Shown: in pieces, positions 27,751-36,729 of the stretch
Position numbering within the stretch: the first letter of the stretch is position 1
Layout: every line of letters starts with the position of its first letter
From: DATMNR01 sp963702765
Lineage (GTDB): Bacteria > Chloroflexota > Ktedonobacteria > Ktedonobacterales > Ktedonobacteraceae
Direction: 5' to 3'
Assembly: GCA_963702765.1 (NCBI GenBank)
Contig: CAVPEB010000021.1
Coordinates: forward strand, 62,001 to 126,000
DNA: 64,000 nt
The notes under the pieces: generated by a model
The model's database searches: none
Seen by the model: only the letters and a program-made list of their open reading frames with translations
Told to the model about the DNA's origin: nothing
Position numbers and translations under genes: made by a program

Positions 27751-28338
27751 TCAGTCCCGACTCTGCTTTGTTCTGATTCCGGCGATGACGAGATCGAGCA
27801 TGCGGTTGGCCCCATCAGGATCGGACGCATGTTCATTCACCAGGGCGATTCCGTAGACGAGTCGTATCACGTCGAGAATATGGACATCCGTTCGGATTTG
27901 TTCTGCGGCCTGGGCGCGGAGCAAGAGCACTTCTCCCGCCTCGTGCATAGCTTTGTTCGCATCATAGATTCTCGTTCCCGGAACGTGCTTGGCAGCCATG
28001 ATGGCTGCTCCCATGCTCCGCCCTCGAGCCGCGAAGTCCATCTGGAGACGAAGCCAGCTAATCAAAGCGTCGAAAGGAACCGGAGCGCTTGCGAGTTCTT
28101 CAGCGTGCGCCCTCAATTCATTGGTCTCATCCAGGAACACGGCTTCAAGGAGATCCTGACGAGTGGGGAAGTGACGGTACAGCGTTCCGATCGCGACCCC
28201 AGCCGACCTGGCAATGTCCTCCAGGACAATGTCAGCGCCGCGCTCCGAGACCGCGACTCGCGCCGTCTTCAGCAGGCTGGCGTAGTTGCGCTGGGCATCA
28301 GCTCGCATTGGGCGGTTGGCTGGTATTGGCTCGTTCAT
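27751..28338 (-). CDS. TetR-family transcriptional regulator
   Basis: The protein has 195 residues, starting at MNEPIPANRPMRADAQRN because GGAGG stands eight bases before this ATG. The N-terminal HTH runs from about residue 14 to 60 (VLEDIARSAGVAIGTLYRHFPTRQDLL). The C-terminal part carries the usual helical ligand/dimer domain. It is divergent from a broken SDR gene, with two identical GAGGGTCCCTC palindromes between the two starts, the arrangement typical of a TetR repressor and its target. It is distinct from the other two TetR proteins of this window. Confidence 0.9.
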   Translation of the reverse strand: MNEPIPANRPMRADAQRNYASLLKTARVAVSERGADIVLEDIARSAGVAIGTLYRHFPTRQDLLEAVFLDETNELRAHAEELASAPVPFDALISWLRLQMDFAARGRSMGAAIMAAKHVPGTRIYDANKAMHEAGEVLLLRAQAAEQIRTDVHILDVIRLVYGIALVNEHASDPDGANRMLDLVIAGIRTKQSRD

Positions 28339-28383
28339 TTCATGCTCCTCCTTTCTCCTAGAGATAGTGGTCCTTGACAAAGT

Positions 28384-28428
28384 GAGGGTCCCTCCGTTAA
28401 AATATTAGAAGTAACATGAGGGTCCCTC
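28384..28428. promoter_or_regulatory. Two identical palindromic operators between tetR and the SDR gene
   Basis: GAGGGTCCCTC occurs at 28384-28394 and again at 28418-28428, each followed by CGTT and an AT-rich TAATAT-like stretch. The 34-base repeat period places two dimer sites on about the same DNA face. They lie between the divergent starts at 28338 and 28502 and are the probable binding sites of the adjacent TetR protein. Confidence 0.75.
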
Positions 28429-28501
28429 CGTTTAATATATGGAGGTAGCCTCATGTTATCACACTCACGTTTGATCTTACCAGAAGAAGGAGAACTTTCT
28501 T

Positions 28502-29333
28502 ATGCGTGTTTTCGTCACAGGGGCACCAGGCTTCATCGGTACCGCCGTCGTCCGCGAACTCCTCGATGCCGGTCATCACGGTCGTCGGTCTTACCCGCTC
28601 AGACGCAGGGTGCTGAGGTTCTGAAGGAAGCCGGGGCTGAGGTGCATCGCGGTTCCCTTGACGACCTCGACAGCCTCGCACCGCGGTGCCGCCGCTGTCC
28701 GACGGCGTCATTCACCTGGCGTTTCAGCACGACTTCTCGGACTTCGCCGCCGCGCTTACCACCGATCTGCACGCCGTCGAGACGATGGGGGCGGCGCTGG
28801 AGGGCACAGGCAAGCCGTTCGTGATCACCGCTCACTTACGCGGGGAGGCATCGGCGAACGCGGTGCTCGCACTGGCTGGAGTGCGATCATCGGTCGTCTC
28901 TCTCTCCCCGTCCGTGCATGGCGAGGGCGACCATCACGGCTTCGTGCCGAGATTGATTACCATCGCCCGCGAGAAGGGCGTCTCTGCCTACATCGGCGAC
29001 GGAGCCAACCGTTGGCCTGCCGTCCATCGCCTCGATGCGGCGCATCTGTTCCGCCTGGCACTGGAAGCCGCCCCGGCGGGGTCGCAGCTTGACGGAGTCG
29101 GCGACGAGGGGGTGCCATTCCGCGACATCGCCGAAGTCATTGGTCGCCACCTGAACCTGCCGGTAGTCAGCATTTCCCATGAAGAGGCAGACGCCCACTT
29201 CGGCGCTTTTCTCGGCGCCGTGGCAGCGCGTGACTTCCCGAGATCGAGTGTACGGACCCAGGAACTCCTGGGATGGCGACCTGTGCATCCTGGACTGATC
29301 GCGGACATAGAACAGCACTACTTCAACTCCTGA
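28502..29333 (+). pseudogene. NAD(P)-dependent epimerase/dehydratase (atypical SDR), frameshifted
   Basis: The nucleotide-binding start MRVFVTGAPGFIGTAVVRELLDAGH follows an AAGGAG nine bases upstream. Three single-base shifts occur within the next 200 bases: near 28580, in the GGG at 28608-28610, and near 28690. GLTRSDAG, AEVLKEAGAEVHRGSLDDLDSL and DGVIHLAFQHDFSDF are thus in three frames. From there to 29333 the frame is open (GDGANRWPAVHRLDAAHLFRLALE, TQELLGWRPVHPGL). The segment after KPFVITA is also shortened. It is GC-rich, so it is probably a transferred gene that is decaying, or a gene with sequencing errors. Confidence 0.78.
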
Positions 29334-30105
29334 TGTGAGGCTCAGGGTCACACCTCATAACCATCAAAAGTGTGGGTAGGGTGATGTAAGCGCGTGCAAG
29401 CAAGTGGAGTGCTGAAGCGGGTACTCATCCAGCGCAATAACTCAATCAACTCATCGGTATGCTCAGGTCTCACGAATATGCGAGGCCTGACATATTACTA
29501 TCAATCTCATGCAAAATCTCCTTGCGCTAAAGGATACGAGAGCTTCACGACGCAGGCTGCCAGCATCAACGGCAGCCCGTTCGTTAAACGAACGGGCTGC
29601 AATTGGTACATGTATTACTCATAAAAAGAACTCTCCAGACTATGAAGGAAACCTGCGCCAGCGTTACGTTTTCCGCGACCGTTTCGAGGACGAACACTAC
29701 TTTGGTCTGCTTCAGAATGAATGGCTCAGATCAGTATGAACGTTTCTCTCTGCAAAAAGTGAGAGACTTTTCTAACACATTAATTGGAACTGGCCCAATC
29801 TTGGTGAAAGCACATCCTTAGTAGCAGTTTTGCCCTTCCTTCATATGCTCAGAAAAAGGATAGCAATCGTCAGATAAGCTCATCATTCACAAATTAAGCC
29901 GGACCTATTCCATGGGTGGAATCAGGATACATCGGTGAGTGACCTGCTCTCTTTCTGAGGGAAGACCCACTCACCGATGTATCAAAAATTTTGCTCACGG
30001 AATTCCCAAAGGTACACGAAGTTGACCAACCTTATCGAGGTACTGCAGGTGCTCCTTCTCTGGATCAGCAGTATCAGGTCGAGCACGATTGGAGGAGTCC
30101 CGCGA
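29334..30105. other. Gene-free 770 bases with two strong hairpins
   Basis: I see no credible gene. One hairpin at 29572-29600 is a near-perfect 14-base palindrome (GCAGCCCGTTCGTT and its complement around one A). A second pairs GATACATCGGTGAGTG at 29926-29941 with its exact complement at 29968-29983 around a 26-base loop, and AAAAATTTT follows. Either could be a terminator or the tips of a lost mobile element. The rest looks like decayed sequence. Confidence 0.5.
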
Positions 30106-30350
30106 TGAGTAGGCCGACCATGTGGCGGGCATTGTAGCGCGGGTCGAGGTCTCCGCCAACGCAGAGGCTGCCGATGCCACGCATCAGTTCGTAGGCATCA
30201 ATATCGGCGCTGATCTCTCCGGCTTCAGCGGCTGCGTCGAGCAACTAAGCGCACACGGCACGAGGCGGTCAAGGAAGTAGGCATGCAGCGCGTCGAAGCC
30301 GACGCTGTCGGGTTGCAGGACCGCGGCGAGTCCATGCTTCGTGACCAGGA
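30106..30350 (-). pseudogene. Inverted partial copy of the tetR gene at 13686-14291
   Basis: The reverse complement of this stretch matches bases 14008-14256 with only about a dozen differences over 245 bases. It covers the C-terminal domain from LVTKHGLAAIL to about LDPRYN. A small deletion near 30245 breaks the frame. No HTH or start is present. The two copies lie 16 kb apart in opposite orientation, so recombination between them could invert the segment carrying hrcA-dnaK-dnaJ and murA. The flanking 30354-30459 shows nothing recognisable. Confidence 0.85.
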
Positions 30351-30459
30351 AAGGGCAGCCGCAGCAGTACTACGAGTGATCAATGACGAGATTCCGCCCG
30401 GTGTCGGACACCAGGACGGCGTGAGAGCATCCACACAACCCTCGTCCATACGTGATGCA

Positions 30460-31323
30460 TTATGCTTTCTCGCCTACCGCGGTCAGGGGCAGCATGAGGC
30501 CGTGGAAATCCTCTTGCAACATTTCGAGTGTCATCTGATTATAGAGGTCATCAAGTTCGCTCTGTGATGCAACCTGCATGCGGACAATGAACGGCTGGAA
30601 CAGCTTGAAAACAATCGAAGCATCGCGTCGAAACCCCTCGTAGGCGTCTGTGCCATACGAGAAGTCGATCACATGTGAAACAAGTTTGATATTCACACAG
30701 CCAGCCTGGCGCAACAGGTTTCCTAGAAGGGGCAGGATGCCGGTAAATCGTCCTGTTTGAGAATATCCTCCCTGAACCTGAATGGATTTGATTACCATGG
30801 AGTTCAAGGTTTCTAGAGCAGGGCTTGTGCTAAAGTACCACCATTCACTCTCGGTTAGACGAATGAAACCTCCGGGACGCGTCACCCTGGAAAGCTCACG
30901 CACAAATTGAGGCCACATCGCAGCGGGGAGGAAATTGACAAAACGCACATTGGAGAGGTCAAAGGAGTTATCAGGAAATTCCAACGGTTTTAACAGATTC
31001 ATCACCTGAAAGCTTGCGTTCTCCAGGCCTTGAACGCGTGCCTGCGCATTGGCATAATCGATCATCGCCTGGCTGACGTCAAATCCAACTACTTCGATCT
31101 CCGGGTATTTAAAGGCAATTTCGAGTGCCCATCCTCCAGGGCCACAGGCGCCATCAAGTACCCTATGAATCCCGGAGAAGTCGTTCGATCGCTCAGGAAA
31201 AAGGCCACCCATACCCTTGGTAACCAGGCGATCCTGATCGATCAAGCGAGCCATTTCAGCGCCACTTTCGGGATCACTAATATAGACGTTGCTTTTTGGG
31301 GGTTGGTTATCAAGAGTTGCCAT
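30460..31323 (-). CDS. Class I SAM-dependent methyltransferase
   Basis: This 287-residue cytoplasmic methyltransferase has the standard motifs: motif I VLDGACGPGGWALEIA, the acidic loop VVGFDVSQAMIDYA, motif II-like FDLSNVRFVNFLP and LSRVTRPGGFIRLTE. The C-terminal half is less typical and may bind the substrate, which is unknown. Its ATG overlaps the stop of the upstream HTH regulator by one base (TAATG), so the two are translationally coupled and probably act together. The regulator's GAF-like domain may sense a compound that this enzyme modifies; that link is inference. Confidence 0.88.
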   Translation of the reverse strand: MATLDNQPPKSNVYISDPESGAEMARLIDQDRLVTKGMGGLFPERSNDFSGIHRVLDGACGPGGWALEIAFKYPEIEVVGFDVSQAMIDYANAQARVQGLENASFQVMNLLKPLEFPDNSFDLSNVRFVNFLPAAMWPQFVRELSRVTRPGGFIRLTESEWWYFSTSPALETLNSMVIKSIQVQGGYSQTGRFTGILPLLGNLLRQAGCVNIKLVSHVIDFSYGTDAYEGFRRDASIVFKLFQPFIVRMQVASQSELDDLYNQMTLEMLQEDFHGLMLPLTAVGEKA

Positions 31324-32357
31324 TAATGACTCCTTCTTACATGCTCCTTGGAGATTGCTTGCGTGCTATCATCCAAATTTGGTAATCCTAGCATTTCAGC
31401 TTCAAACTGTTGCCAGACAATTTGCTCGGCTTCGAAGATTGTGAGTGGTTGCTTATTTTTTGCAGCAAGGATCATGGTCTCGCTAAGTCGTTGCCGGAAG
31501 CTCGCTAAGTACAATTTCTGAACGTCTTGAAATGGAACAAGGCCAAGCTCAATTTGCCTGGTATCATAAAATTCAGCAGACTCAAACGCCAATGCTATAA
31601 GATCTGCGTAGCTCTCGATGAGTATCTGCCGTGATTGATCAAAGTAGTCCGTTTCTGAACTGGAGACAAGCAAACAGCCTGCAACCTTTCCTTCAAGCAT
31701 AATCGGAGCAGCAGCAGCGCTTTCTTCTCCTTGACCATGATATCCAGGAGAGAGGCTGTGTTCTTCCGATAAATTCTGATTAACGACGATGCGTCCAAAG
31801 GAAACGACATTCCCAGCCAGAGATTCCGCTCCTAGAAGAATTGCTTGCTGATCAAGATTACTTTCCCATGGTGGCGTTCCTCGCCCAACACTCTCTCGCA
31901 AGCTGTGAATTTTCTTATCAGCAGCAGGAGGCATACAGCGAACGACCGTAGCTGCAATACCTTTACGATTCGGGTCGAGTTGTTCCAGGGCCTGTTGCAG
32001 AATGAGATCGCAGAGTGAGGAAAAACGAAGTACCTGGGGGATTGTTGCGCGAGTGTGTAAGACACGAATATAGAATTCACTAGGGATCTTACTCAGAGAG
32101 TCCTCGGTTAACGTGTCTTCTGACTCAGTAATCAGACCACCGAATTCATCAAGAAGTTGATCGAGCAGGGCTTTACGATGCTGGGGCAGGGCATTCAGCA
32201 ATCTCTGGATACTTTGAGAGCGCGGGCTGGACTCACCGTTTACCCAACGTGTTAAGGTTATAGGATTGACACCTAATTCATTAGCAAGCCGCCGCCTTTC
32301 CTGCGGGTCTTGAATGATGCTCCCTAATAACTCACGCCACGTTGTCGCTTCTTGCAT
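31323..32357 (-). CDS. HTH regulator with a GAF-like sensory domain
   Basis: This 344-residue protein begins with an XRE-like helix-turn-helix (about residues 18-50, RRRLANELGVNPITLTRWVNGESSPR). A long central region follows that resembles a GAF domain (LRESVGRGTPPW, ESLAGNVVSFGRIVV, APIMLEGKVAGCLLVSS). The C-terminus is helical (RQRLSETMILAAK, AEQIVWQQFEAEML). It is a clear paralogue of the next gene upstream (32650-33645), with the same domain order and several shared motifs. It ends overlapping the methyltransferase start. I infer a ligand- or redox-responsive regulator; no ligand can be named. Confidence 0.75.
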   Translation of the reverse strand: MQEATTWRELLGSIIQDPQERRRLANELGVNPITLTRWVNGESSPRSQSIQRLLNALPQHRKALLDQLLDEFGGLITESEDTLTEDSLSKIPSEFYIRVLHTRATIPQVLRFSSLCDLILQQALEQLDPNRKGIAATVVRCMPPAADKKIHSLRESVGRGTPPWESNLDQQAILLGAESLAGNVVSFGRIVVNQNLSEEHSLSPGYHGQGEESAAAAPIMLEGKVAGCLLVSSSETDYFDQSRQILIESYADLIALAFESAEFYDTRQIELGLVPFQDVQKLYLASFRQRLSETMILAAKNKQPLTIFEAEQIVWQQFEAEMLGLPNLDDSTQAISKEHVRRSH

Positions 32358-32485
32358 TTCCTGACCTTATTACTAGCAATGTTATGTCTAGTCATTTTTG
32401 AGTCTAATCACATAACATGTAGCTCAAATCTCTCTTAATAATACCATAACCTATGCATATCCTTCTATTGTCTACATACAGCCTT

Positions 32486-32617
32486 CAGGGCTTTCCAATG
32501 CTCCCTTGTGCCGCCTGCGGCGGCTGGGAGGAGAAGAGGATGCGAGGACACCTCGCGCTCCTGCACAGGGCTCGCCGCCCTTTGCAATCCCTTTGTAGCG
32601 AGCATTGGAAATCCCTG
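32486..32617. mobile_element. 132-base MITE with ISAs1-type ends
   Basis: Terminal inverted repeats CAGGGCTTTCCAATGCTC (32486-32503) and its complement at 32600-32617 (one mismatch) match the tips of the ISAs1 element at 1292-2623 (CAGGGCTTTCCAATTCTAG). It is flanked by ten-base duplications, ATACAGCCTT at 32476-32485 and ATGCAGCCTT at 32618-32627. It has no coding capacity; the interior holds the CCGCCTGCGGCGG palindrome seen in other dispersed repeats. It lies between two paralogous regulator genes. Confidence 0.85.
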
Positions 32618-32649
32618 ATGCAGCCTTTCTTGTAGTCAAAAGGGGAGTT

Positions 32650-33645
32650 TCATTCCATGTTCTGGATGAGTTGCACAAATTCCTCTTCTAGCTGTTGCCA
32701 GACTGCTTGTTCTGCCTGGGTGATGGTGATTGGCGGTTTCTTCGTTGAACCGTCTTCCATAATTTTTGCAATGCGCTGTCTAATCGTGAGAAAGTACTGT
32801 TCCTGTACTTCAAATTCTGGCATTACAGCTAATTGAATGTCACTCAATTCATAAAATTCTTCTGGCTCAAATGCAAGGACCATCAATTCCGCATAGTTCC
32901 GCATAAGTGTTTCACGATATGTTAGAAAATAGCCTGGTTGCGTGCTTGAGACAATAAGGCTCCCTGCGATGCGTCCTTCACGCATAATAGGACATACCGC
33001 TGAGCTTTTTTCCCAATCTAGCCATCGTGCAGGATAGAACATCAGCTTATCAGAGCGATCCTGAATGCTCAGTAAATGGGCATTGGACAATGCATAGCCA
33101 GCCAGCGACTCTATGCCAAGGTATGCAACCTCGTGTCTCATAGTCGCTTTCCAGGGATGTGTTCCTCTTCCTACATACTCACGTAGACTCCGAACCTTCA
33201 TGCCTTCTTGTGGTTTCACACATTGTGCTATACTGACAGTCATTCCTAGAACGTTGGGGTCTAGTTGTCTGAGAGCTTCTTGTAGAATGAGATTGCTGAC
33301 TAACCAGAATCGTTGTCGTTTAGGTGCCGTTGTATATGTATGCAATACGCTTGAATAGGTTGTTGATGGAATCTCGGTCGACGTGTCTTCGATGAAATCT
33401 TCATGGGCTTTGATGCCAAACTCAGGAAATTCTTCAGCTATAAATTCCTGCAATTTTTGGCGATTGGCGGTAGCAACGACTTTCAGGAGTTGAGCGAGGT
33501 TCTGAGGGCGGGGATTTGTTTCGTCATGAGCCCAACGAACCAGTGTAGCAGGGTTTATGCCTAACTCATTGGCAATGCGATTTCGTTCTTGTGGGTCATG
33601 AATAAGCTGCCCTAGCAGAACTCGCCAGGAAGGTAGCTCTTGCAT
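32650..33645 (-). CDS. HTH regulator with GAF-like domain, paralogue of its neighbour
   Basis: The protein has 331 residues. The N-terminal HTH (RNRIANELGINPATLVRWAHDETNPRP) and the central sensory domain (LREYVGRGTHPWKATM, ESLAGYALSNAHLLSI, CPIMREGRIAGSLIVSS, FEPEEFYELSDIQL) align throughout with the regulator at 31323-32357. The pair therefore arose by tandem duplication, later separated by a MITE insertion. The C-terminus ends in the same helical pattern (AEQAVWQQLEEEFVQL). Unlike its partner it has no enzyme gene downstream in the same transcript. The function is inferred from the domains only. Confidence 0.75.
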   Translation of the reverse strand: MQELPSWRVLLGQLIHDPQERNRIANELGINPATLVRWAHDETNPRPQNLAQLLKVVATANRQKLQEFIAEEFPEFGIKAHEDFIEDTSTEIPSTTYSSVLHTYTTAPKRQRFWLVSNLILQEALRQLDPNVLGMTVSIAQCVKPQEGMKVRSLREYVGRGTHPWKATMRHEVAYLGIESLAGYALSNAHLLSIQDRSDKLMFYPARWLDWEKSSAVCPIMREGRIAGSLIVSSTQPGYFLTYRETLMRNYAELMVLAFEPEEFYELSDIQLAVMPEFEVQEQYFLTIRQRIAKIMEDGSTKKPPITITQAEQAVWQQLEEEFVQLIQNME

Positions 33646-33889
33646 TTATCAATCACCCTGCTTTTTGAATTGTGGATCTATCTACTCGCTGCGCATATAA
33701 TACCAGCTAATGCCCGTAAGGTCAACGATTGAACGCTTAAAAACTTGTTAAAACTTCATGCGTATGAAACCAAGCATGTAAACATTCCTCCCAAAAATAT
33801 TGACGATACACATGATCTGCGCAATAATACGAGTCGTTGATGAGAAATAATCGTTCACATACCAAAGTTTATCAAAAAGTCGAGTATAT

Positions 33890-35989
33890 ATGAGCCACGA
33901 ATCTGGGGATAACATGCTCCCACCTGTGCAGGTATTACGAGGAGTATACGATGTTATTGTCGTCGGCGCTGGCCACGCGGGATGCGAAGCGGCGCTGGCT
34001 TGCGCGCGCATGGGCCGCAAAACACTCTTATTGACGATGAATCTCGATAGTGTTGCGTTAATGCCTTGTAATCCGTCTATGGGTGGTCCTGCTAAAGGGC
34101 ACTTGATCAAAGAAATAGATGCGCTGGGCGGGGAAGTTGGCCGCAATACTGATCGGACCTTTATACAGGTTCGTCTACTGAATACAAGCAAAGGTCCAGC
34201 AGTGCAAGCCCTGCGCGCACAGTGTGATAAACAGGCCTATCGTTTGGCGATGAAGTACGTCCTGGAAGGTCAACCAAATCTTGAGTTGAAACAGGCAACC
34301 ATTGCCCGCCTTTTGAGTGAAACAGCAGACGATGGTCGAGCGAAAGTTACAGGTGTTGTGACGAATAATGGCTGGCATTATGAGGCTGGCGCGATCATCT
34401 TAACCACCGGCACTTTCATCAATGGACGCCTTGTTGTTGGTGAGAAGACACAACCTGGAGGCCGTGCTGGCGAGGGTCCTGCTCTGGGGATCTCGGATTC
34501 GTTGATAGCATTAGGACTTGAAGTACGCCGTTTTAAGACAGGTACACCGCCGCGTATCGATGCGCGCACTATCGATTTTAGAAAAACAATACCCCAGCCT
34601 GGAAGCCGAGAACCGCTCTTCTTTTCGCAGGACACATCTGCGCGAGAAGATGTGCAACTGCCCGGCGGTCGCCCTAATCCAATATATCCGGTTACTGACG
34701 AAGATCTTCACGGGTGGCGGCCTCAATTACCTTGCTATCTTATGCATACTACCGAGCAAACCCACCAGATTATTCGTGACAATCTGCATCGTTCACCTCT
34801 GTATACAGGTATCATCGAGGGTATCGGCCCTCGTTATTGCCCCTCTATCGAAGATAAAATTGTGCGTTTCGCGGATAAGAACAGGCATCAAATATTCCTG
34901 GAACCAGAAGGTTGGCGCACAGGTGAGGTGTATGTTCAGGGCATGAATACCAGTCTTCCTGAAGATGTACAGCTTGCGATGTTGCGTAGTATCCCGGCGC
35001 TCGAACGTGTTGAGATGATGCGTGTCGGGTATGCAGTCGAATATGACTATGTGCCACCCGAGCAGCTGTCTCCGACATTGCAGGTAAAAGCCGTCAGGGG
35101 ACTTTTTCTTGCCGGTCAAATTAATGGCACTTCTGGTTATGAAGAAGCTGCTGCCCAGGGGATTGTTGCTGGCATCAATGCGGCGCTGTATGTTCGTGGC
35201 GAAGCTCCGTTCGTGCTTGGTCGTCACGAAGCATATATCGGCGTCATGATCGATGATTTAGTCACACGTCCTATGAGCGAACCTTATCGCCTGCATACCT
35301 CTCGTGCCGAGTATCGCCTGCTCTTGCGCCCGGAAAGCGCTGATTTACGCCTGAGCGACTATGCTTATTCATTCGGACTGATCGATGATGCGCGTTATGC
35401 CCAGGTTGTGCAAAAGCGTGAAAGCATTCAGCATGCACTTACTCAGCTTGATAGATTGGTTTTTACATCGTCTCGCACAACGGAGTCATTTGTGCAAGGA
35501 TTGGGAATTGACCCTCTAGGGCAGATGCTCTCTGCACGCGAACTCTTGCGTCGCCCACAGGTTTCGTATCACCAGGTGGTTCAACTGGCACACAACGTCT
35601 TTCAAAAGAAGAAAGCTTTGATGGGCATGAGTGAAGAAGAGAATGGTAATTGGCCTGAGGATGCTGGCACAGATGCTCATGATGCTGAACTGCCTGAGCT
35701 GCCAGTGCCCATTGCCGAAGAGGTGGAGTTACAGGTCAAGTACGAAAGTTATGTGCGCAAGCAAGAACAAATAGTTCATCGCACCAGGCGCATGGAGGAG
35801 CACCAGATACCTGAAACACTTGATTATACCGAAGTGCAGCATTTACGCATCCAGGCCCGTCAGAAGCTTATACGAACACGCCCCCGCACTATCGGGCAGG
35901 CATCGCGAGTAGAGGGCGTTACGCCAGCAGATATCGCTATGTTAATGATCTATCTGGAGAAGCAACAACTGACGAAGACGTCTGTTTAA
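33890..35989 (+). CDS. mnmG: tRNA uridine-5-carboxymethylaminomethyl synthase subunit MnmG (GidA)
   Basis: MnmG with MnmE modifies the wobble uridine of several tRNAs. The FAD-binding start VYDVIVVGAGHAGCEAALACARMG is followed by the family signatures MNLDSVALMPCNPSMGGPAKGHLIKEID (quoted in two parts: MNLDSVALMPCN and PSMGGPAKGHL), FKTGTPPRIDARTIDF and GLFLAGQINGTSGYEEAAAQG. The C-terminal helical MnmE/tRNA-binding domain ends at TPADIAMLMIYLEK. At 699 residues it is longer than the usual 620-650. The excess includes an acidic insert of about 30 residues (EENGNWPEDAGTDAHDAEL) in the C-terminal domain. A start at 33914, after GGGGATAAC, would remove eight residues. Confidence 0.95.
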   Translation: MSHESGDNMLPPVQVLRGVYDVIVVGAGHAGCEAALACARMGRKTLLLTMNLDSVALMPCNPSMGGPAKGHLIKEIDALGGEVGRNTDRTFIQVRLLNTSKGPAVQALRAQCDKQAYRLAMKYVLEGQPNLELKQATIARLLSETADDGRAKVTGVVTNNGWHYEAGAIILTTGTFINGRLVVGEKTQPGGRAGEGPALGISDSLIALGLEVRRFKTGTPPRIDARTIDFRKTIPQPGSREPLFFSQDTSAREDVQLPGGRPNPIYPVTDEDLHGWRPQLPCYLMHTTEQTHQIIRDNLHRSPLYTGIIEGIGPRYCPSIEDKIVRFADKNRHQIFLEPEGWRTGEVYVQGMNTSLPEDVQLAMLRSIPALERVEMMRVGYAVEYDYVPPEQLSPTLQVKAVRGLFLAGQINGTSGYEEAAAQGIVAGINAALYVRGEAPFVLGRHEAYIGVMIDDLVTRPMSEPYRLHTSRAEYRLLLRPESADLRLSDYAYSFGLIDDARYAQVVQKRESIQHALTQLDRLVFTSSRTTESFVQGLGIDPLGQMLSARELLRRPQVSYHQVVQLAHNVFQKKKALMGMSEEENGNWPEDAGTDAHDAELPELPVPIAEEVELQVKYESYVRKQEQIVHRTRRMEEHQIPETLDYTEVQHLRIQARQKLIRTRPRTIGQASRVEGVTPADIAMLMIYLEKQQLTKTSV

Positions 35990-36043
35990 CAGACAATAAA
36001 TATATATCGGAGCGGCTACAAGGAAGTCGTTTGGGAGAGAAAA

Positions 36044-36727
36044 GTGTACATCCTTGTTGTAGATGATGATCAGTTTGCAAACACGCTCGTACAGTTTGTA
36101 CTCAATAAAGAAGGCTATGAAGTCGAAACCACAGACAATCCGCTTGGCGCTTTGCAAATGATCAAGAGGCGAGAACCTGATTTGCTTATCGTTGACGTGA
36201 TGATGCCATATCTCGATGGATTCGAGTTTACCACCCAATTACGAAAAGAAGGATACGACATCCCGATTATCTTTATGACTGCGCAAGATGCGCTCGAATC
36301 GAAATTGCAAGGCTTCAATATTGGTGCGGATGACTATATTTGCAAACCCTTCAATCATCAGGAATTGGTGGCGCGCGTGCAAGCTGTTATTCGTCGTGTC
36401 AAGCATAACTCAAAGATTGGAGCCAGCAGTATACGCAATGGCCAGTACGAACTTTTTCCCGGAGAACTGCGAGTTGTCATTGCGGGTAGTGTTTCAATAA
36501 CACTTACACCTACAGAAATGCAGGTCTTGCGAGTTCTTATGAGTTCTACCGGACAGGTCGTAGAGCGTGATCGTCTCCTTTCTGAAGTTTGGAACGACAA
36601 TGAGAACAACAGCAACATCGTGGATGTCTATATACGACGTCTCCGATTAAAGTTAGAAGAAGACGCCGATACTCCTCTACATATCATCTTAGTACGGGGT
36701 ATAGGCTATAAATTCTCAGGAAAATAA
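36044..36727 (+). CDS. OmpR/PhoB-type response regulator
   Basis: The protein has 227 residues, GTG start after GGGAGA. The receiver domain has the acidic pocket VVDDDQ, phospho-acceptor Asp51 in LLIVDVMMPYLDGF, the switch Thr in FMTAQD and Lys in CKPFNHQELVARV. The C-terminal winged helix ends in NIVDVYIRRLRLKLEEDA and ILVRGIGYKFSGK. Its stop lies two bases before the GTG of the sensor kinase, so the two form an operon and a cognate two-component pair. The target genes are not evident. Confidence 0.93.
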   Translation: MYILVVDDDQFANTLVQFVLNKEGYEVETTDNPLGALQMIKRREPDLLIVDVMMPYLDGFEFTTQLRKEGYDIPIIFMTAQDALESKLQGFNIGADDYICKPFNHQELVARVQAVIRRVKHNSKIGASSIRNGQYELFPGELRVVIAGSVSITLTPTEMQVLRVLMSSTGQVVERDRLLSEVWNDNENNSNIVDVYIRRLRLKLEEDADTPLHIILVRGIGYKFSGK

Positions 36728-36729
36728 AT

